Assembly: GCA_021234155.1 (NCBI GenBank)
Contig: JAJEKV010000139.1
Coordinates: 766,809 to 830,808, forward strand
Length of the DNA stretch: 64,000 nucleotides
Direction: 5' to 3'
Origin: Isoetes taiwanensis
Lineage: Eukaryota; Streptophyta; Lycopodiopsida; Isoetales; Isoetaceae
Shown here: positions 1 to 12,719 of the stretch, piece after piece
Layout: each line of letters starts with the position of its first letter
How positions within the stretch are numbered: position 1 is the stretch's first letter
Made by a program: the position numbers and the translations under genes
Notes under the pieces: generated by a model
Seen by the model: the letters and a program-made list of their open reading frames with translations, nothing else
Database searches by the model: none
What the model was told of the DNA's origin: nothing

Positions 1-1100
1 AACTTCAAGAATTTGAAATGCGAGTAAACGGAGTGGAATGTCAAGTAAAAATATGGGAATGTGAGGTAAAGAGGTCGGAATGGCAGGTAAAAGAGAGGAA
101 TGTGAGGTAAATTGCTGGAATAACACTGCAGAAGAACACCACAAAGATTTGTTAGACATGCCGTGAAAGAAAGTCGCCACATGGTGTAATGTGATTGGAA
201 GTCAAGGCTGAGGCCTAGATTCCACTCTGGCGTCAGTTGCTAGAGGGACAAATCAGGGAGCCACAAGTAACCAATTAACACCATTGTTGGGATTCCATTG
301 CAGTCAGAAGCCTGGGCGGAAGTTTCTGACGTGGAGTGAGTTATCACAAAAATTACAGACAGGGTATCTTGACCCGGAGTTTCACGGAAATTTGCCAGCT
401 CGGATAAACAAAGCTTAGATTTTAGATAAGCCCTGATTTGTTGTCGATAGCCGGCTAGTTCTTGCCAACAGATCCAGAAATGACCAGGTTGGTGGAATTT
501 GAGCCTGAATGGCAACTAAGTGATTTTTACGTATAAGAGAAAGACCTTTTACTTGCAATTCTGGGCTGGACAACACAGAATTGCAAGTAAAAGGTCTTTC
601 ATTCAACGTGAAGGCAGGTTAGAAGAAATCCAGGCAGGTAAAAAAAAGGAGAATCGTGAGTAAGAACAGCAGAATTGCAAGTAAAATAAGGTAAGAATCA
701 GAGAACAACAGAAAAATCAGGAGACTAATCGGTGGTAAAATTGATACAGATGAGACTTTTTGCAAAAAGTTCAAGAATCATCATTCCGAAAGAGAACAAC
801 GGGTAAAAATGGTTGGCTTCGCGGGCCTCGAATTTCTTCTAACAGAGGAGACTAATCGCAGGGAAATAAGAATTGATATGCCGATGATGAACTTTGCGCC
901 AAAGTTCAACAAATTTAATCATCATTCTGAAAGAGAATTTTGCCAACGTCGCGCAACAATGAAGGTGGCTCCGTGGCCTGAATTTCCTGGCTTTGAAACT
1001 GCCTTTAAAAAGTGAAAAGTATTGGACAAAACGGCAAATAGGGTTTTACGTGAAAAAAAAAAAGGGTTCCAAGAAAAATAGGAAAGTTAGGATGAGAGCC
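1..1100. repeat. Non-coding leader region with degenerate GGTAAA-type repeats
   Basis: No convincing gene is visible. The first ~130 bases hold about four irregularly spaced copies of a motif close to GGAATGTNAGGTAAA, and related GCAAGTAAA-type words recur to about position 700. Open frames here are short, lack any recognisable family signature and overlap on both strands, so I treat them as chance. Confidence 0.5.
539..600. repeat. Perfect 25-bp inverted repeat (hairpin), 12-base loop
   Basis: Arms at 539-563 and 576-600 are exact reverse complements, starting GAAAGACCTTTTACTTGC on the left. The spacer is 564-575. Symmetry stops at both outer edges. The arm includes the TTGCAAGTAAAA-type word that is scattered singly nearby (for example near 675), so the hairpin may have arisen by inverted duplication of the local repeat. 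No flanking target duplication was evident. Confidence 0.85.
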
Positions 1101-1395
1101 CAACCAAAGCGGGCATACATAGAACGATACATCGAGATTAAATGCTAGTTAGGCTTCCATATTTTATGTTTGGAGCCCTATTTTCCAATTCCAACAACAA
1201 GTCTTCTCGTCAGACAGTTTAAATCCTTTTTCCTCCTCCTGCCCTACGATTTTCTTTTTTGAAGTATCGAATAGGGTGTCGACCTTTCTCTCCGGCAAGC
1301 TCTTTGAATCGTAATGGCTTAAAATATTTGTAGGATAGATACATGTATCTTGTATTGCCATGTTGACAATGTCTTGACCTGCAGGTTTAGCATTT

Positions 1396-3572
1396 ATGGC
1401 TGCACTTAAGTCACTACAACAGCAGCTGGAGACACACGCAGCTGCCCTTAACAAGGTCCAAAAGGGTAAATTCTGGCTTATTTTTTCCCTAAGTGAATAT
1501 GGCAAACTGAATCAAACGAATTTGTATGGAGCTTCATTGATATATTTTGTTTTTTTCTGTCTGTTTTCATCTACTTACCTTCCCATTATCATGACCCCAT
1601 TTTGTATTGTAGATATTGCAAAAAATCATCAATTAAGGAAGCAGTATACTATCCAACATGGGGAAAACGAGATGGTTCAAAAGGTATGGGTGAGAAGTTT
1701 TAGACATACTGTTTGCATAAAAGACCAGAGAGTTTGACCTTGACATATGGCTTGTTTAGATCTTTGTGCTGAAGTTATGCTCTCTACTATATTGAAGGTG
1801 GTGCTGGTAGTGACCCTGGAAACCTAGGAAGGTTACTGAATAAGGGCCAGAAACAAGGGGCATCAAAAGCTACACATCCTGGCTTATTTTTTGTCATAAG
1901 CATGCAGCTTGTATCAGTTCTCCCAGAAGTTCGACTCCCTGCAATCTTTGACTTATCTCTTCAGTGTCCCCAATGTCCATCGTAGAACTTACAGAACAGG
2001 TGTGAAGAGGTGCAGTCTTCTCCCTACCATTGGATATGCCCGATCCATCAATTATTGATGGGGGTTGCACAGGCTATCCTTCTTTTATGTCCCATGAATA
2101 AAGTAACAAAAGGTCATAGGCAGCAACCAGTAACATGTACCAGATCCTGTAGTTGCTTCCAACTTATTGCAGATTTCAATGCTGAATGGTGCACTTTATC
2201 CAGAGCATGAATCATGTGACAGAAGCCTCTCATAGAGAAAAGACAGTGGGAGTAGCAAATAAATGAAGCAAGGTTTAACAAGTACTGATGATGAGGAAGA
2301 GCAAGGGTTTAGAGTTTAGCTTGAGGACATGAGCGGCAAGTCGGAACAAATTAAAAAAGAATTGCATGGTTAAGAAATTTTCCGATAAAAAATCAGCAGT
2401 TTTAGATAACAGTGATTTTTCGACAGCAAATGTACTGATCGGTCAAAGGAAAAAGATGGCTTAATTAGAATTCAGTATAACTTTCAAGATCATCTGTTGC
2501 ATAGATAACTAAGCATGCTTGATCAACATAAAAAATGCCACTTAAGCTCACCAGCATTTTGGTAGCAACATGGTTTGTTGTGTAACCTCATTTACTGCAT
2601 TCGTTGTTGCTATCCAGAAATGTAACCATTTTGCAGTTTATACTGATACCATGCCATCCTTGTAAATAAAACACTGTCTTGCTGCATTGGAATCTTTCAT
2701 AAGATAATGCTGATTTTTAAGCTAATGCAGAAGCTTGAATGCAGGAATTGGAGCTGCTTGAAGACGAGGCCAATGTCTACAAGCTAGTGGGCCCAGTACT
2801 GGTAAAGCAGGATTTAGTCGAAGCAAAAGCAAATGTTGCAAAGCGTATCGACTACATCACAGCAGAATTGTATGGTTAATTTGTACTTGTCATTCTTTTG
2901 TCTTGTATCGTTAAATCTTCTAAAGCATTATGCCAAAGTCCAAAAAGCCGAACTTTGCAAATTTGAAAATCTAGTGAAGATGAGTTTCCTGCATCAAGAA
3001 CTGGATGGCAAATGTGAGAAACAAGGAAAAGTGGAGGAGATGAGAGATGTTCCTGCCTGTATTCAAAAAGTTTTGAGTATATCAGCGTTTATGTATGCCA
3101 AAAAAACAGAACGTGGAACAGATATATTATATATTCAAGTTATAAAAGTTTATATGACTATGGTAGCTGATTGAGGTTGAAGATTATTTTTTTCTTATTG
3201 TGAGAAGTAAGAAGGCTTGAAATGCAAGCGAAATACTATGTAGCCAAAATAGTTTCTAGGGTGTTAAAACACAGAAACGCCTCATAATCAAGCTGCCTCT
3301 AAGCATTGGAGTAAATGGTTTTAATATCTCAACTTCATGATTTTTTGTTGCTATTTGTTGTAGGAGACGCCTTGATAATGCTCTAAAGAGTCTGGAGGAC
3401 CAACAAAATTCTAAAAGAGAAGAGGTAATATGTGCAAAATAGAATTAAGATTTTTTCCACCTTGTTTTTCTTACAGTAAGACTACCTTTTGCTTATTTTT
3501 TGCAATATACTGCAGGTCATAAAGCTGCAACAAAGAATACAAAGTGCACAAGGTGGCAAGGCGAAGTCATAG
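1396..3572 (+). CDS. PFD6: Prefoldin subunit 6, complete five-exon gene
   Basis: Exons 1396-1465, 1613-1683, 2745-2869, 3364-3424 and 3516-3572 join in frame into a 127-residue protein. All four introns (147, 1061, 494 and 91 bases) are GT-AG with compatible phases (1, 0, 2, 0). The protein has the beta-prefoldin pattern: an N-terminal coiled coil (about residues 1-45), a central hairpin segment around ANVYKLVGPVLVKQDL, and a C-terminal coiled coil containing AELRRLDNAL and VIKLQQRIQ. Length matches the family (about 125-130 residues). The prefoldin hexamer captures unfolded actin and tubulin in the cytosol and passes them to the CCT chaperonin; subunit 6 is one of its beta-type subunits. The start ATG is the first in frame after an in-frame stop in the leader. 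No premature stop or frameshift is seen, so it looks functional. No neighbour suggests co-regulation. Confidence 0.95.
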
Positions 3573-4385
3573 AAAGGCAGTGGTTTGCTTCCAAATCAAT
3601 TATAGTGGTTTGCTTCAAGATCGGTTGCCTGGGATTGGGGAATTGGATTTTAAAGAAGAGGCGCTCGAGTATTCAATTGTAGGGATTTTGATTATCGATA
3701 AGAGTTATTTTTATCCATATTACTACATCGAAAGCACTTGTTGTTTCTATGCCCCTGCGAATCTGGAAGAGATTGCTTGCATTTTGTTTGTCTGGATTTG
3801 TGCTCTGCATGTGGGCATCTGGATAGTTCTGAAAAAAGTATATTTTCAATTTCCGTACCTAAGTAGAGGTATCATTGTGATTGGTAATAAAATAGTAGGA
3901 TACACGTGTTTCTCTGTGTTATGTTACATCAGGTTAGTACGATGCATGTGCTTCTATTCACATTAATTAGATATATTTGTGGTACTTTGGGTTTGTTCGC
4001 CATATTACCTTCATAATTATCTCAAAAATTTTGCATTGAGAAAAAAGTTTTAGAAAAATAGACCAAGGGCACTTCGGCTCAAATCATAGTTCTGTCTTCT
4101 TAACATGTCATTCAGAATATATTAGACATATTGAGGCCCAGATTTGGTGAAAAGTTAAAAGTACAATTTTAATTATTTCCCACGAAACATGTTCAGTCCT
4201 AACTTTTTTGTGAAAAGTTCAAATTAAAATTTGATCTAAGATGGCTTGTAAGATCCATAGACATTTTAGTACTATGCCACTGGTAAGGAATGTTTGTGCG
4301 TTTCACAATGTTTTTTGGGTTATCCATAAATTGGGTTAAATAAACAATTTCAAGAACTCACAAAGACATTGCAATCTCACATACG
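3573..4385 (+). other. PFD6 3' flank, no gene seen
   Basis: AT-rich DNA after the PFD6 stop. An AATAAAA word near 3886-3893 could be a polyadenylation signal, but the distance from the stop (about 315 bases) makes this tentative. I see no further gene or repeat. The open frame that overlaps the last PFD6 exon in another phase (to 3966) has no family signature. Confidence 0.45.
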
Positions 4386-4504
4386 CATTGAAGGGAGGAT
4401 GTTGCCATTGCATGGCCCCAGTTATCAAAGCACAACATAGTGGAAAAAATCCAGAAACAAGAGAAAGAATGTTGGAAGCTGACCAGGGATATGAGGGCTG
4501 ACCT

Positions 4505-7130
4505 TTTTGAGAATAGAATAGAATAGAATAGATTTTTTATCGTCCACGGAGACCGATTGGCCTATGGGACCCAAACAAAAAGAGAGCAGCAAGCGTATTA
4601 CTGTCAGGATTAAAAAACCCCCGCCCCGAAGGGTTTTCGAGGGAAAAACCTTAGCAGTAATAAGTATGCTGGCATGCTGTACAATTGTATAGGACAGTTC
4701 AATATTGTCCTGGAGGACACAACTGAGTCCGTGCATCTATAACCTCTTGGAGGTATGACCCCAACAAACCTGCCTCCTGGAGTAGGATCTGGTATGGAAC
4801 TGTGGACTTTACTCCAAGGGCTCGTGCCAAGAAGGCTTTCTGCACCTGCTCGAGGTCATTCCAGGTGTTGAGGGATATCATTGGCCCCCACACTTCTGCC
4901 CCATACAAGAGGACCAGCTCGACCAAGGCCCAAAACCGCCGTGACCCGCAACCTGATGGTAGCATCCCAGTGAGTGGTAGCAGAGAACTCGATCCCCAGG
5001 TACTTGTAGATCGGAGCCACCTCTACATCTTGTCCCTGGTAAGTGAATGAGGGAAGCCTTGGCTGACGGGACGATGAAACTAGCAGCATCCTAGCTTTGG
5101 CCAAGTTAACTTGCATGCCAGTGAATCGGCAAAAAGTGTCAAGAGCATCCAGGTGACGTTGCATGTCCTCTGGAGTGTAGGCCAAGAGGTTGACATCGTC
5201 AGCATATATGAGTTGCCGGATTGTGTGATGCATGAGATGGGCGCTTGCCCCTCCGTGCTCAGAGAGCCAATCTTCCAGCTGATCAATGTATAGGCCAAAG
5301 AGTGTGGGGGAGAGGGAGCAACTCTGACGCACTCCAATACTACTGATTACCGACTGTCCTGACGATGTGATACGGCCCGAGCATTCCTCGTATAGCCTAT
5401 ATACTGCATTCTACAAGTCAAGGGGGGTCCCCAGCTGCCGCAGTCTGTCCCATAACCTGTCCCGGGGCACTGTGTCAAAAGCTTTTGCAAAATCCACAAA
5501 ACAACAATACAGGTTTTGTTGGCGATTCCTGCTATCCTCAATCAATGTGCGCAGAATGAAGATATGATCAATGGTGGAATGTCTGGGCCGAAAGCCTACT
5601 TGTGTGAGAGCTCGTACATCTACCTCCTCTGCCCATATTATCAGCCGTTGCTCAAGGATGCCAGGCAACAGTTTTGCAAAGAGAGAGCTGACCATGATAG
5701 TACGATAGTTGGCTGGGCATTGAGGGTCCCCTGCCTTGTATATGGGCACAACTCTACTAGCGGTCCACTGCGGAGGTAAGCCTTCTTGCAATGCTTTATT
5801 GAATAATGCCGTGAGGACAGGCACCAGTGGAGACCCAACCCATTTTAGAAGTTCCGCTTGCATGCCATCTAAATCTGCTGCCTTCCCATTAGCCAGACGT
5901 TGTAGCCCCATGATGACATCCCCCTCTGTGATGACCAGGGCCATGCCTATCTGTGGGGAGACTGGTGTCCGGCCCCCGAGCGGGTCGTAAAGCTGTTGCA
6001 AGTACTGTACCCATTGCTTCGAGGTGATGTTCCCTCGTGGGTCGCGGTAGCCTTGCTCAAGATCCTTCTCCGTATCGTCTTTGGGTGCCGATCCAGAGAC
6101 CAAACATCTATTGCCGATGCTCTGCGAGGTATCCGCTTTCTTGTTCTTGAGGAAGGAGCGGTATTGACCGATGGCCCGTGGGCGGAGGTGGGATCGCTGA
6201 CTTGCCAAAGTTCGCTTGAGCTCCCGACACTCATCATCGAACCATCTGCTATGGGGAAGGTGGCGCCAAGGTTCTCCGTGAGCCGCCTCCCAAAGCATCT
6301 CTCGCCACCGCCGGGCGTGAGTCACCAATGATTGTTGTTGAAGTGTGGGAGTTGCAGCCAGTCCCGCCGCATCATGCTCAAGCAGCTTTGGCATAGGTCC
6401 CCGCAGACGGGTCGTAGTCCAGCGCAGATGGGGAACCCGAGGTGTTGAGGCAAGAGATGCACGGGAGCTTGCCACCGAGATGCACGGTCAGGGTGGTGGT
6501 CCGAGTCCACTTCCTCGCCATGAGTATCTGTTCCAATGAAAAAATGGGTAACCAGCAGATAATCAAGCAGATAATCCACCACACTGGAGCCAGCAGATAA
6601 TCAAATCATGTTCCTCAACCAGCAGATAATCCACCACACTGGAGTCGCCCCCTTGATTCTCCTGTCTACACGTGCAGCGGCTGGAAGACGGCCATTGTGC
6701 CAACCCATTACAAATAACCAGGTGAAAGATACTACCCAGCAACAACAACTGCCTGCCATAGCACGAAATATGGTTGTCGTCCGATATCCTTGACCAACTG
6801 CAAGACGTCCTCTGCCACGGGCTCAAATTTTGGGACCTGCTCGGCTCCCGTGTGTGCATTAATGTCGCCAAGCAACATAACCTTGCCCAGCTGTTTGTGC
6901 TGCTGTATGTCATCATATAGATCCACATAGGGCTCCAATCTATCCACACCCGAATGAGTGTTATAAAAGTTGCTCTCGGCATGTAGAAAGTAGCATGCTG
7001 CTATGAAGAGGATGCTGCCACTGTCATGCTGCATGCGCACCCATAAGTAGCGATTGTACCTGTCTGTTTTGTGCAGTGAGACTGAGTGCCCCAAGGTTGC
7101 ACAGCAGGCAACCCCCCCATGCCCTCGCTT
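4505..7130 (-). mobile_element. Decayed non-LTR retrotransposon (endonuclease + reverse transcriptase)
   Basis: Reading right to left on the minus strand, fragments of one polyprotein appear in order. An APE-type endonuclease piece (about 7094-6560) carries VMLLGDINAHTG. A long open segment (6475-5411) includes RT blocks VVPIYKAGDPQCPANYRTI, VGFRPRHSTIDHIFILRTL and CCFVDFAKAFDTVPRD. The RT core (5332-4856) carries IYADDVNLLAY. At least three frame changes and missing joins show it is dead. The 3' end lies beside a (GAATA)4 run at 4511-4531, i.e. (TATTC)n on the element strand, rather than a poly(A) tail. That is typical of non-L1 LINE clades. A relative of its 3' end lies at 43.64-44.09 kb. 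Confidence 0.9.
4511..4531. repeat. (GAATA)n microsatellite at LINE 3' end
   Basis: Four consecutive GAATA units. They mark the 3' terminus of the minus-strand LINE and probably represent its reverse-transcription-generated tail. Confidence 0.8.
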
Positions 7131-7995
7131 GCCTCTGATAGGGATGCGAGGTTTGACAAAATTGAGCGCAACAAAAAAACAGAATGAACTATTCTATTAC
7201 AATGAGAACTAGGTTAAATACAATGTGAGTTCCTAAAAATAGGAAACCCCAAACAGAAATGCAACTATAATAACATGTATTAGAAATAGCTAATGACCTA
7301 TAATAGATAGCCAACAACTAGTTCTCCACGTGGATGATCTTGTTGTTAGAGGTTGAATTAGCACACTCCCTTCAAGCCCGACAACAAGAGACGAAATGTC
7401 AAGGGTTGTTTGATGATGTTGAAACAAATCTCGAGCTAGAGCCTTGGTAAATGCATCAGCTAACATCTCCTTTGTAGGTAAATAGTGGAGTTGGAGACCA
7501 TTTTTGATTTGCTGACGAACATAGTGGTAATGGACTGGGATATGGTTGGTGCAGGATCGATGAGCAGAATTCTGAACCATGTTAATAGCACTTTGATTAT
7601 CAATCATAATTGGAATTGGCAGGTGAGGATCAACATGAGCAAATTGCAAGAGGTGGACATATGAAGCTAGACTACGAGCACCATGGGGAAGAGCTAAATA
7701 TTGAGCTTCAACAGAGGAACGGGCAACAATAGCTTGCTTTTTAGAAACCCAACTGATTAAGCCACCATAGTAGATGAAGCAACATCCCGAAGGGATTTGC
7801 AAGAGATATTAGTGGCATGACTGGCATCCACCATTCAGGTAAGATTGGAACAAGATGAAGTGATTAGAAAACTAGCTGAGAGTGATGATAGAATAACAAA
7901 TGTCAGGCCTGGAATAAATCATAAGATACATGAGGGAACCAATGAGAGAGTGGTATAGAAGATCTGGAAGAGGAAGAGTGGCCAAAGGATTATCA

Positions 7996-9193
7996 AATAT
8001 GTAGCATAATAACAGGGGGTTTTCTTTGTGTTTTTGTACGCTTTTCACTAAGGTTTTTCTATGATTTCGTGATGTATTCAAATGGATGTACTAATGCGTA
8101 CATCTAGAGTGCACCATCTCTGAGCCATTGATTTTAGCCTTTTTTTTTCCAATGGTCAACAACCAATGGCTCACAACAAAAGCCCTTTTTTTGTGTGTGT
8201 GGTGCATAATGGTCAACAACCAATGGCTCACAACAAAAGCCCTTTTTTGTGCGTGTGGTGCATAATGGTCAACAACTAATGGCTCACAACAAAAGCCCTC
8301 TTTTTGTGTGTTTAGTGCATAATGGGCACATGAAGGGCTTGAAGGGCGCATGTAGTGCAGTATCCCCGCCGGCAACACATTTCTTATCATAACTTTTGAT
8401 CTAGAGCTCTATTTGAGATGATTTTTATTGCGTTGGAAAGCTCTCTCCGAGATCTTTTTGATAATGTATGATATGGATATGTTTGGTTAAGTTATTTATG
8501 CTAAAACAGCAATTTTCCGGCCGGGTTTGGTAGGCTTTCACATCCTACTAGCTGATTAATACAGGATTGCGCTATTGGATATTGTTTTATGGCTCATTCC
8601 GAATGAAGCTTGCAAAAAATTACCATGCATTTTTAGATTTTGAGGCTTCTAGATCCTTGTACTGACAAGCAGAAAAGTTTTGTCACTTTGGTTTGTCACC
8701 ACAAGAATCCATGGAGGACAAAGGCTGCTGTTAAATTCCAGTTGAAAAATGTTTGTGTATGGGTGTTGCAAACTTTATGACTTTCAGAATAATGGGATCA
8801 ATCTGCTTTATCTTTATGGTAACTTTTACTTATGTTCTATTTGTTTTATTGTGATGAAATTCAAAAGCTACAGGTGATAAAAGCCTCAAATGAATTCTAG
8901 TTTTTTCCTGGTTTGAATTCTAAAATTTTTGTCACACCGGGGGGGGGGGTGACGTCCCTAAGGCCCCGAAGGGGCCAAATTTTTTTTTTTTGCAACACAA
9001 ACCATTAATATCCAACATATAAAAATTAAATCCCCCAACACATAACAACCAACACATAACAACCATTGACATTAACAACCAACACATAACTACCATTGAC
9101 ATTAATTAACACAACCATTGGGTCCAACGTATTTAAATTAAAATCCCCCTTAAACCCCCTTTGGTTTGGGTGCATATTCACACGGGGGGTGAC
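7996..9193. repeat. 1.2-kb unclassified interspersed repeat, copy A (nested in Copia)
   Basis: This stretch is nearly identical to 27479-28658. Both begin AATATGTAGCATAATAACAG and end CACGGGGGGTGAC. It holds three tandem ~57-base units (8150-8318) built on AATGGTCAACAACCAATGGC, a GGCCCCGAAGGGGCC palindrome near 8963, and short AACAACCATTGACATT-type tandem repeats near 9050-9110. It carries no plausible gene. It breaks the Copia RT reading frame, so it inserted later. TATCA occurs just left (7991-7995) and again near 9302-9306, a possible target duplication if the copy extends to about 9301. Confidence 0.85.
8150..8318. repeat. Three tandem ~57-base units inside copy A
   Basis: Each unit runs from AATGGTCAACAACCAATGGC through a run of T to GTGGTGCAT. 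A fourth partial unit diverges at AATGGGCACATGAAGG. The antisense reading looks like a repetitive peptide, but the frame changes between units, so it is not coding. Confidence 0.85.
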
Positions 9194-11464
9194 TCCGGGC
9201 AACGAGAGCTGTTGGATAGGCATATTCACCCCTTATTCCTTAATCTACACCGTACATAAAAGTTCCTCGCTTTGTGGGGTATGCAAGTACAAAATTTGCT
9301 ATATCAGATAAGTGAAGGTTCATCTCCATCGGATTGCAGCTATGTATGCCAAAATGGTGAACAATCTCATCTGTATAAAGAGGTTGGTTGAGATGAAGCA
9401 ATGCTGGGAACGATCACGATGGATGTGGAGGTCTCTTCTTCTTCTTCTTCTAAAATAAATTGCATCACTAAGGAAGGTCATAGAGAAGAACTCACATAAG
9501 CGATGGTTGATCATATCAAGAGAAGGCTTGTGATCTCCCATGAGCATCATGTCATCAATAGACAACAGAATAAGAATGATGCCAGCAGAATCTTGTTTGA
9601 GGTAGACCGTGGGATCAATAGGAAAAGCTTGAAAACCCATTTCACGAACAACCTGATCAAATTTTTGAAACCACGAACGCGAAGCTTGAGGCCATAAATG
9701 GCTTTGCGAAGACATCAAACATAATTAGGTGAGGCCGGGACTTCAAAACCAGGGGGCGGGTGCATGTAAATTTCTTTGGAGAGGTTGCCATGAAAAAAGC
9801 CGTTTGAACATCTAATCCCAATCTTATTGAGCTGCCACAACCAGTAGGATGCGCAGATTATCATGTGAATGACATGAGAATAGATAGCATTATAATCTAT
9901 GCCATGAAGTTGAGTGAATCCACGTGCAATAAGATGGACTTTAGCAGTCCAAAGTACCATCAACCTGATACTTTTTAGAGAAGATCCACTTAGAATCAAT
10001 AATATTTTTGCGAGGAGGCTGCGGAACAAGCTCTCAAAGTTGATCGTGCTACATAGAATCCAGTTCTTTAAGATGGGGCCCTTCAACGGATTCAAAAGTT
10101 TGATGGATAGAAGATAGAACATCATGAGTAGCCAAGAAAACCCACTCTACAAGACTGGTTTGTAGACTATCCGGCAATTTGTAACTAGGGACAAAGTGGA
10201 GGAGCGTGGTTAGAAGGCAATGTTGGTAATGAAAGAATAAAAGAAGGCGTAGGAGCAACAACAGGTCAGTTGGAGCAGGAAGAGAAGCACGGTGAAGATT
10301 GGCCAGACGTTGACCTTTAACATCAATGATGCTGATGCTTGAAGGATCCTGAACAAGAAGGTCTCAATAAAAAAAATGATCTTCCTTCAAGTCCATAGGC
10401 TGATTTGGATATTGTAACTCATCATCGCGAACATCAGTAGTAATAAGAAGCTTATAAGAAAGGGGAATCCAGTATTTATAACTTTTATGATTGGGAGAGA
10501 GGCCAAGAAACTCGCATCGGATGCTTTTGTCATCAAATTTAGGATGAAGCTCCTTTGGTACTTGCATATACATAGTACAACCAAAAGCACACAGGTCAAT
10601 GAGATCATACTTAGTAAACCACACTTCATGAGGGGTACATCCTGGAAAAACAACAATAGGTAATAAATTCTGAGTATGAACAACAGTAGAAACGACATCT
10701 TCCCAAAACCACTTAGTAACAGAGGGATGAACAAGAAAACTTTTAGCAGCTTCACAAATTGTGCGATTTTTGTGCTCGACAACACCATTTTGCTGAGGAT
10801 AAGATCGACAAGTGAGTTGTCAATGGATACCTGCTAGCTGACATGTGCTTTGAAAAAGATTACCCAGGTACTTGCCAACACCATCAATACGCAAGGCTTT
10901 GATTTTCTGGCCAGTTTGAGTTTCAATGGGTATCTTGTAAAAAAAGGAATGTGTTCAATGCTTGACTCTTCGTTTCGAGGAAGTCAACATGAACCCGCCT
11001 GCTAAAGTCATTAATAAAGGAAATTTAGTAAAGATCACCAAGGCAACCATTAACCTCCATGGGACCGCAGATATACGAGTGGAGTAAGGCAAGGAGAGAA
11101 TTGTCACGAATGCCAACAACTGCAAAAGAACATCAAAGATGTTTGCCAAGCGTGCAAGCATGACAAGCAGTGTTGTTTAAGTACCCGTACACTACGATTT
11201 TGTACTTATAGTACCTTGGGTAGTGTACAGTACGTCTTGTATCTCTAAAGTGTAGGGTCAATTTTTTTTTCTTTTTATGAGCTTAAATCATATCCTCAAG
11301 ACAATTTTATGCCTCCCTAATGTCTAATGTCAATTTCAAGGCTAAAAAAACTCTAATTGTATGTTTCTTGTAGTGTTCGACAAAGAGCAGGTAAAATTTT
11401 TGTGCTTATATTTCTTTGTTTTAGTACTAATTTCAATCCATTTACATGATTTTTTTATTGTGGG

Positions 11465-12387
11465 TTCTTAGGCCCTTTTTCCACGGTTGGCTTAAAATAT
11501 GGCTGTCTTATAATTATAAGACAGCATTTAAGGTGCCATGTCATTCTTGTGACATGTCTTAAAAAAAATACTTTTCCACGGCTCCATTATAAGAAGTAGC
11601 TCGTAATATAAGACATGTCTCATAAAATCTGATTTTCCACTACTCCGTTGTTTCCTGCATGTTTATCACAGGCAGAATTTCATTTTCTCGCGAAACCATT
11701 TCTTGATGGGTGATGGCTGTTGCTGATGAACAACCATTGATGAAAACCTTCTACTTTTCTTAGCTTTCTGCATCAAATGGACGCACAAATTTCGCCTCCT
11801 GAAGAAAGATTCGGTAACAGCAAAAGATTTTTTCTATTTAGGAAGGGCAACTTTGCAAAACTGGAATATGTAACAGCTTGATTTCACTGTTCTATGCACG
11901 CCTTCTCGCTCAAAATCCAAATATCGCGAACTTCCCCTTTCGATTTCCACCGATTTTTCGCCCCCGACAGCCGCCCACAAGCCCTTGCTCAAAATTCGAC
12001 AACCCCTTTCCAGAATTCGGCTGCCCACATTTCGACTGCTCCTTGCTCTCTGGCTTTTTGCCCTGGGCTACAAAATCATACAGCCATGCCGCTTTGCCCG
12101 ACTCCAGTCGGATCTGCCTCTGCCAGATTGATCATCAGCCCCCTGTCCATTCCAATCACCTGCGTTTGACGATCCATTCACCACTGTCGACGATCCATGG
12201 CACCTATCTGCTTCCGTTTATTATTTTTAAGACAGCCGAATGATGCGGCAGAGAAGCTCTCTGATAGGTTAGGGATGCATACCTTATTTTGTGGCGTGGG
12301 GTTTCCCCGGAATAAAATGCTCCTCTCAAGTTGTACGGAACCAATTTAAGGCATGTCTTAAATTGTTCAATGGAAAAGCTATGGGGC
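11465..12387. mobile_element. Possible small non-autonomous DNA element
   Basis: The left side reads GGCCCTTTTTCCACGG. The right side, reverse-complemented, reads GCTTTTCCATTG, and both are followed inward by CTTAAA/AAGACATG-like words. GACATGTCTT-type motifs recur near 11550, 11612 and 12353. The interior has no recognised gene; a 121-residue plus-strand frame at 11878-12243 has no family signature. Boundaries are uncertain because the right edge touches the left terminus of element I. Confidence 0.3.
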
Positions 12388-12389
12388 AT

Positions 12390-12409
12390 AAGCATGTTGT
12401 AGTGGAACA
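12390..12409 (+). repeat. Left terminal inverted repeat core of element I
   Basis: Twenty bases identical to the reverse complement of 27425-27444. The next inward ~80 bases keep patchy similarity, including GTGGTGGGA and AATTTGTAGTGGGA on this side against AAATTTGTGGTGCGA on the other. Confidence 0.8.
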
Positions 12410-12570
12410 AAAACGTGCATTTTAGCACCACATTTTTGCGTGCTAAGTGTGGTGGGAACTACCGAATTTGTAGTGGGAGAGGCAGTTATTTTTTCAAAAA
12501 TACACATGATTACTTATTCAAAATTTTGTCCTTTCAGTCTTATTCAGGCTTATTCAGCAATGTACACGAT

Positions 12571-12695
12571 CATTTTCCCTCAAAAACTCTGATCACGCTC
12601 CCTTAATCCGGCAAGACCATTTCTGATTCTGAATTTTCATTTTCCCTCAAAAACTCTGATCACGCTCCCTTAATCCGGCAAGACCATTTCTGATT
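12571..12695. repeat. Tandem duplication, 67-base unit
   Basis: Copy 1 begins at 12571 and copy 2 at 12638, both with CATTTTCCCTCAAAAACTCT. They are essentially identical over about 57 bases (through ACCATTTCTGATT), so the duplication is recent. It lies just inside the left end of element I. Confidence 0.9.
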
Positions 12696-12719
12696 TTTGG
12701 CAAGAAGATCGATCAAGAA

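Larger units (their letters stand above)
7200..11170 (-). mobile_element. Ty1/Copia LTR retrotransposon remnant, interrupted
   Basis: Domains run right to left in Copia order. There is a GAG-pre-integrase end and integrase start (about 11165-10900; LCHACTLGKHL and HSYICGPMEVNG in one frame) and an integrase C-terminal part (10790-10364; VDLCAFGC-like and CEFLGLSPNHKSYKYW). RT follows (10125-9320; LIARGFTQLHGIDYN, GFFHGNLSKEIYMHPPPGF, LILLSIDDMMLMGD), then the RT end (8081-7872; YHSLIGSLMYLMIYSRPDI) and RNase H (7802-7290; VEAQYLALPHGARSL, PIMIDNQSAI, HYHYVRQQIKNG, DAFTKAL). The first integrase acidic residue reads as Tyr in HSYICGPM, and YVDD-type RT has become SIDDM. Several frameshifts are present and I could not define LTRs. 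RT is split by the 1.2-kb repeat at 7996-9193. Confidence 0.9.

Noticed and set aside
3544-3966. 140-residue plus-strand frame overlapping the last PFD6 exon
   Set aside because: It lies in a different phase from the conserved PFD6 reading and is hydrophobic AT-rich sequence without family features.
8091-8390. Minus-strand repetitive peptide (HAQKRAFVVSHWLLTI type), also at 27561-27863
   Set aside because: Comes from ~57-base non-coding tandem units; the phrase changes frame between units.
12390-12409. TTGTAGTG/CACTACAA at the element I ends as CACTA (En/Spm) termini
   Set aside because: The orientation is wrong: CACTA would have to read inward from the left end, but here TTGTAGTG does.
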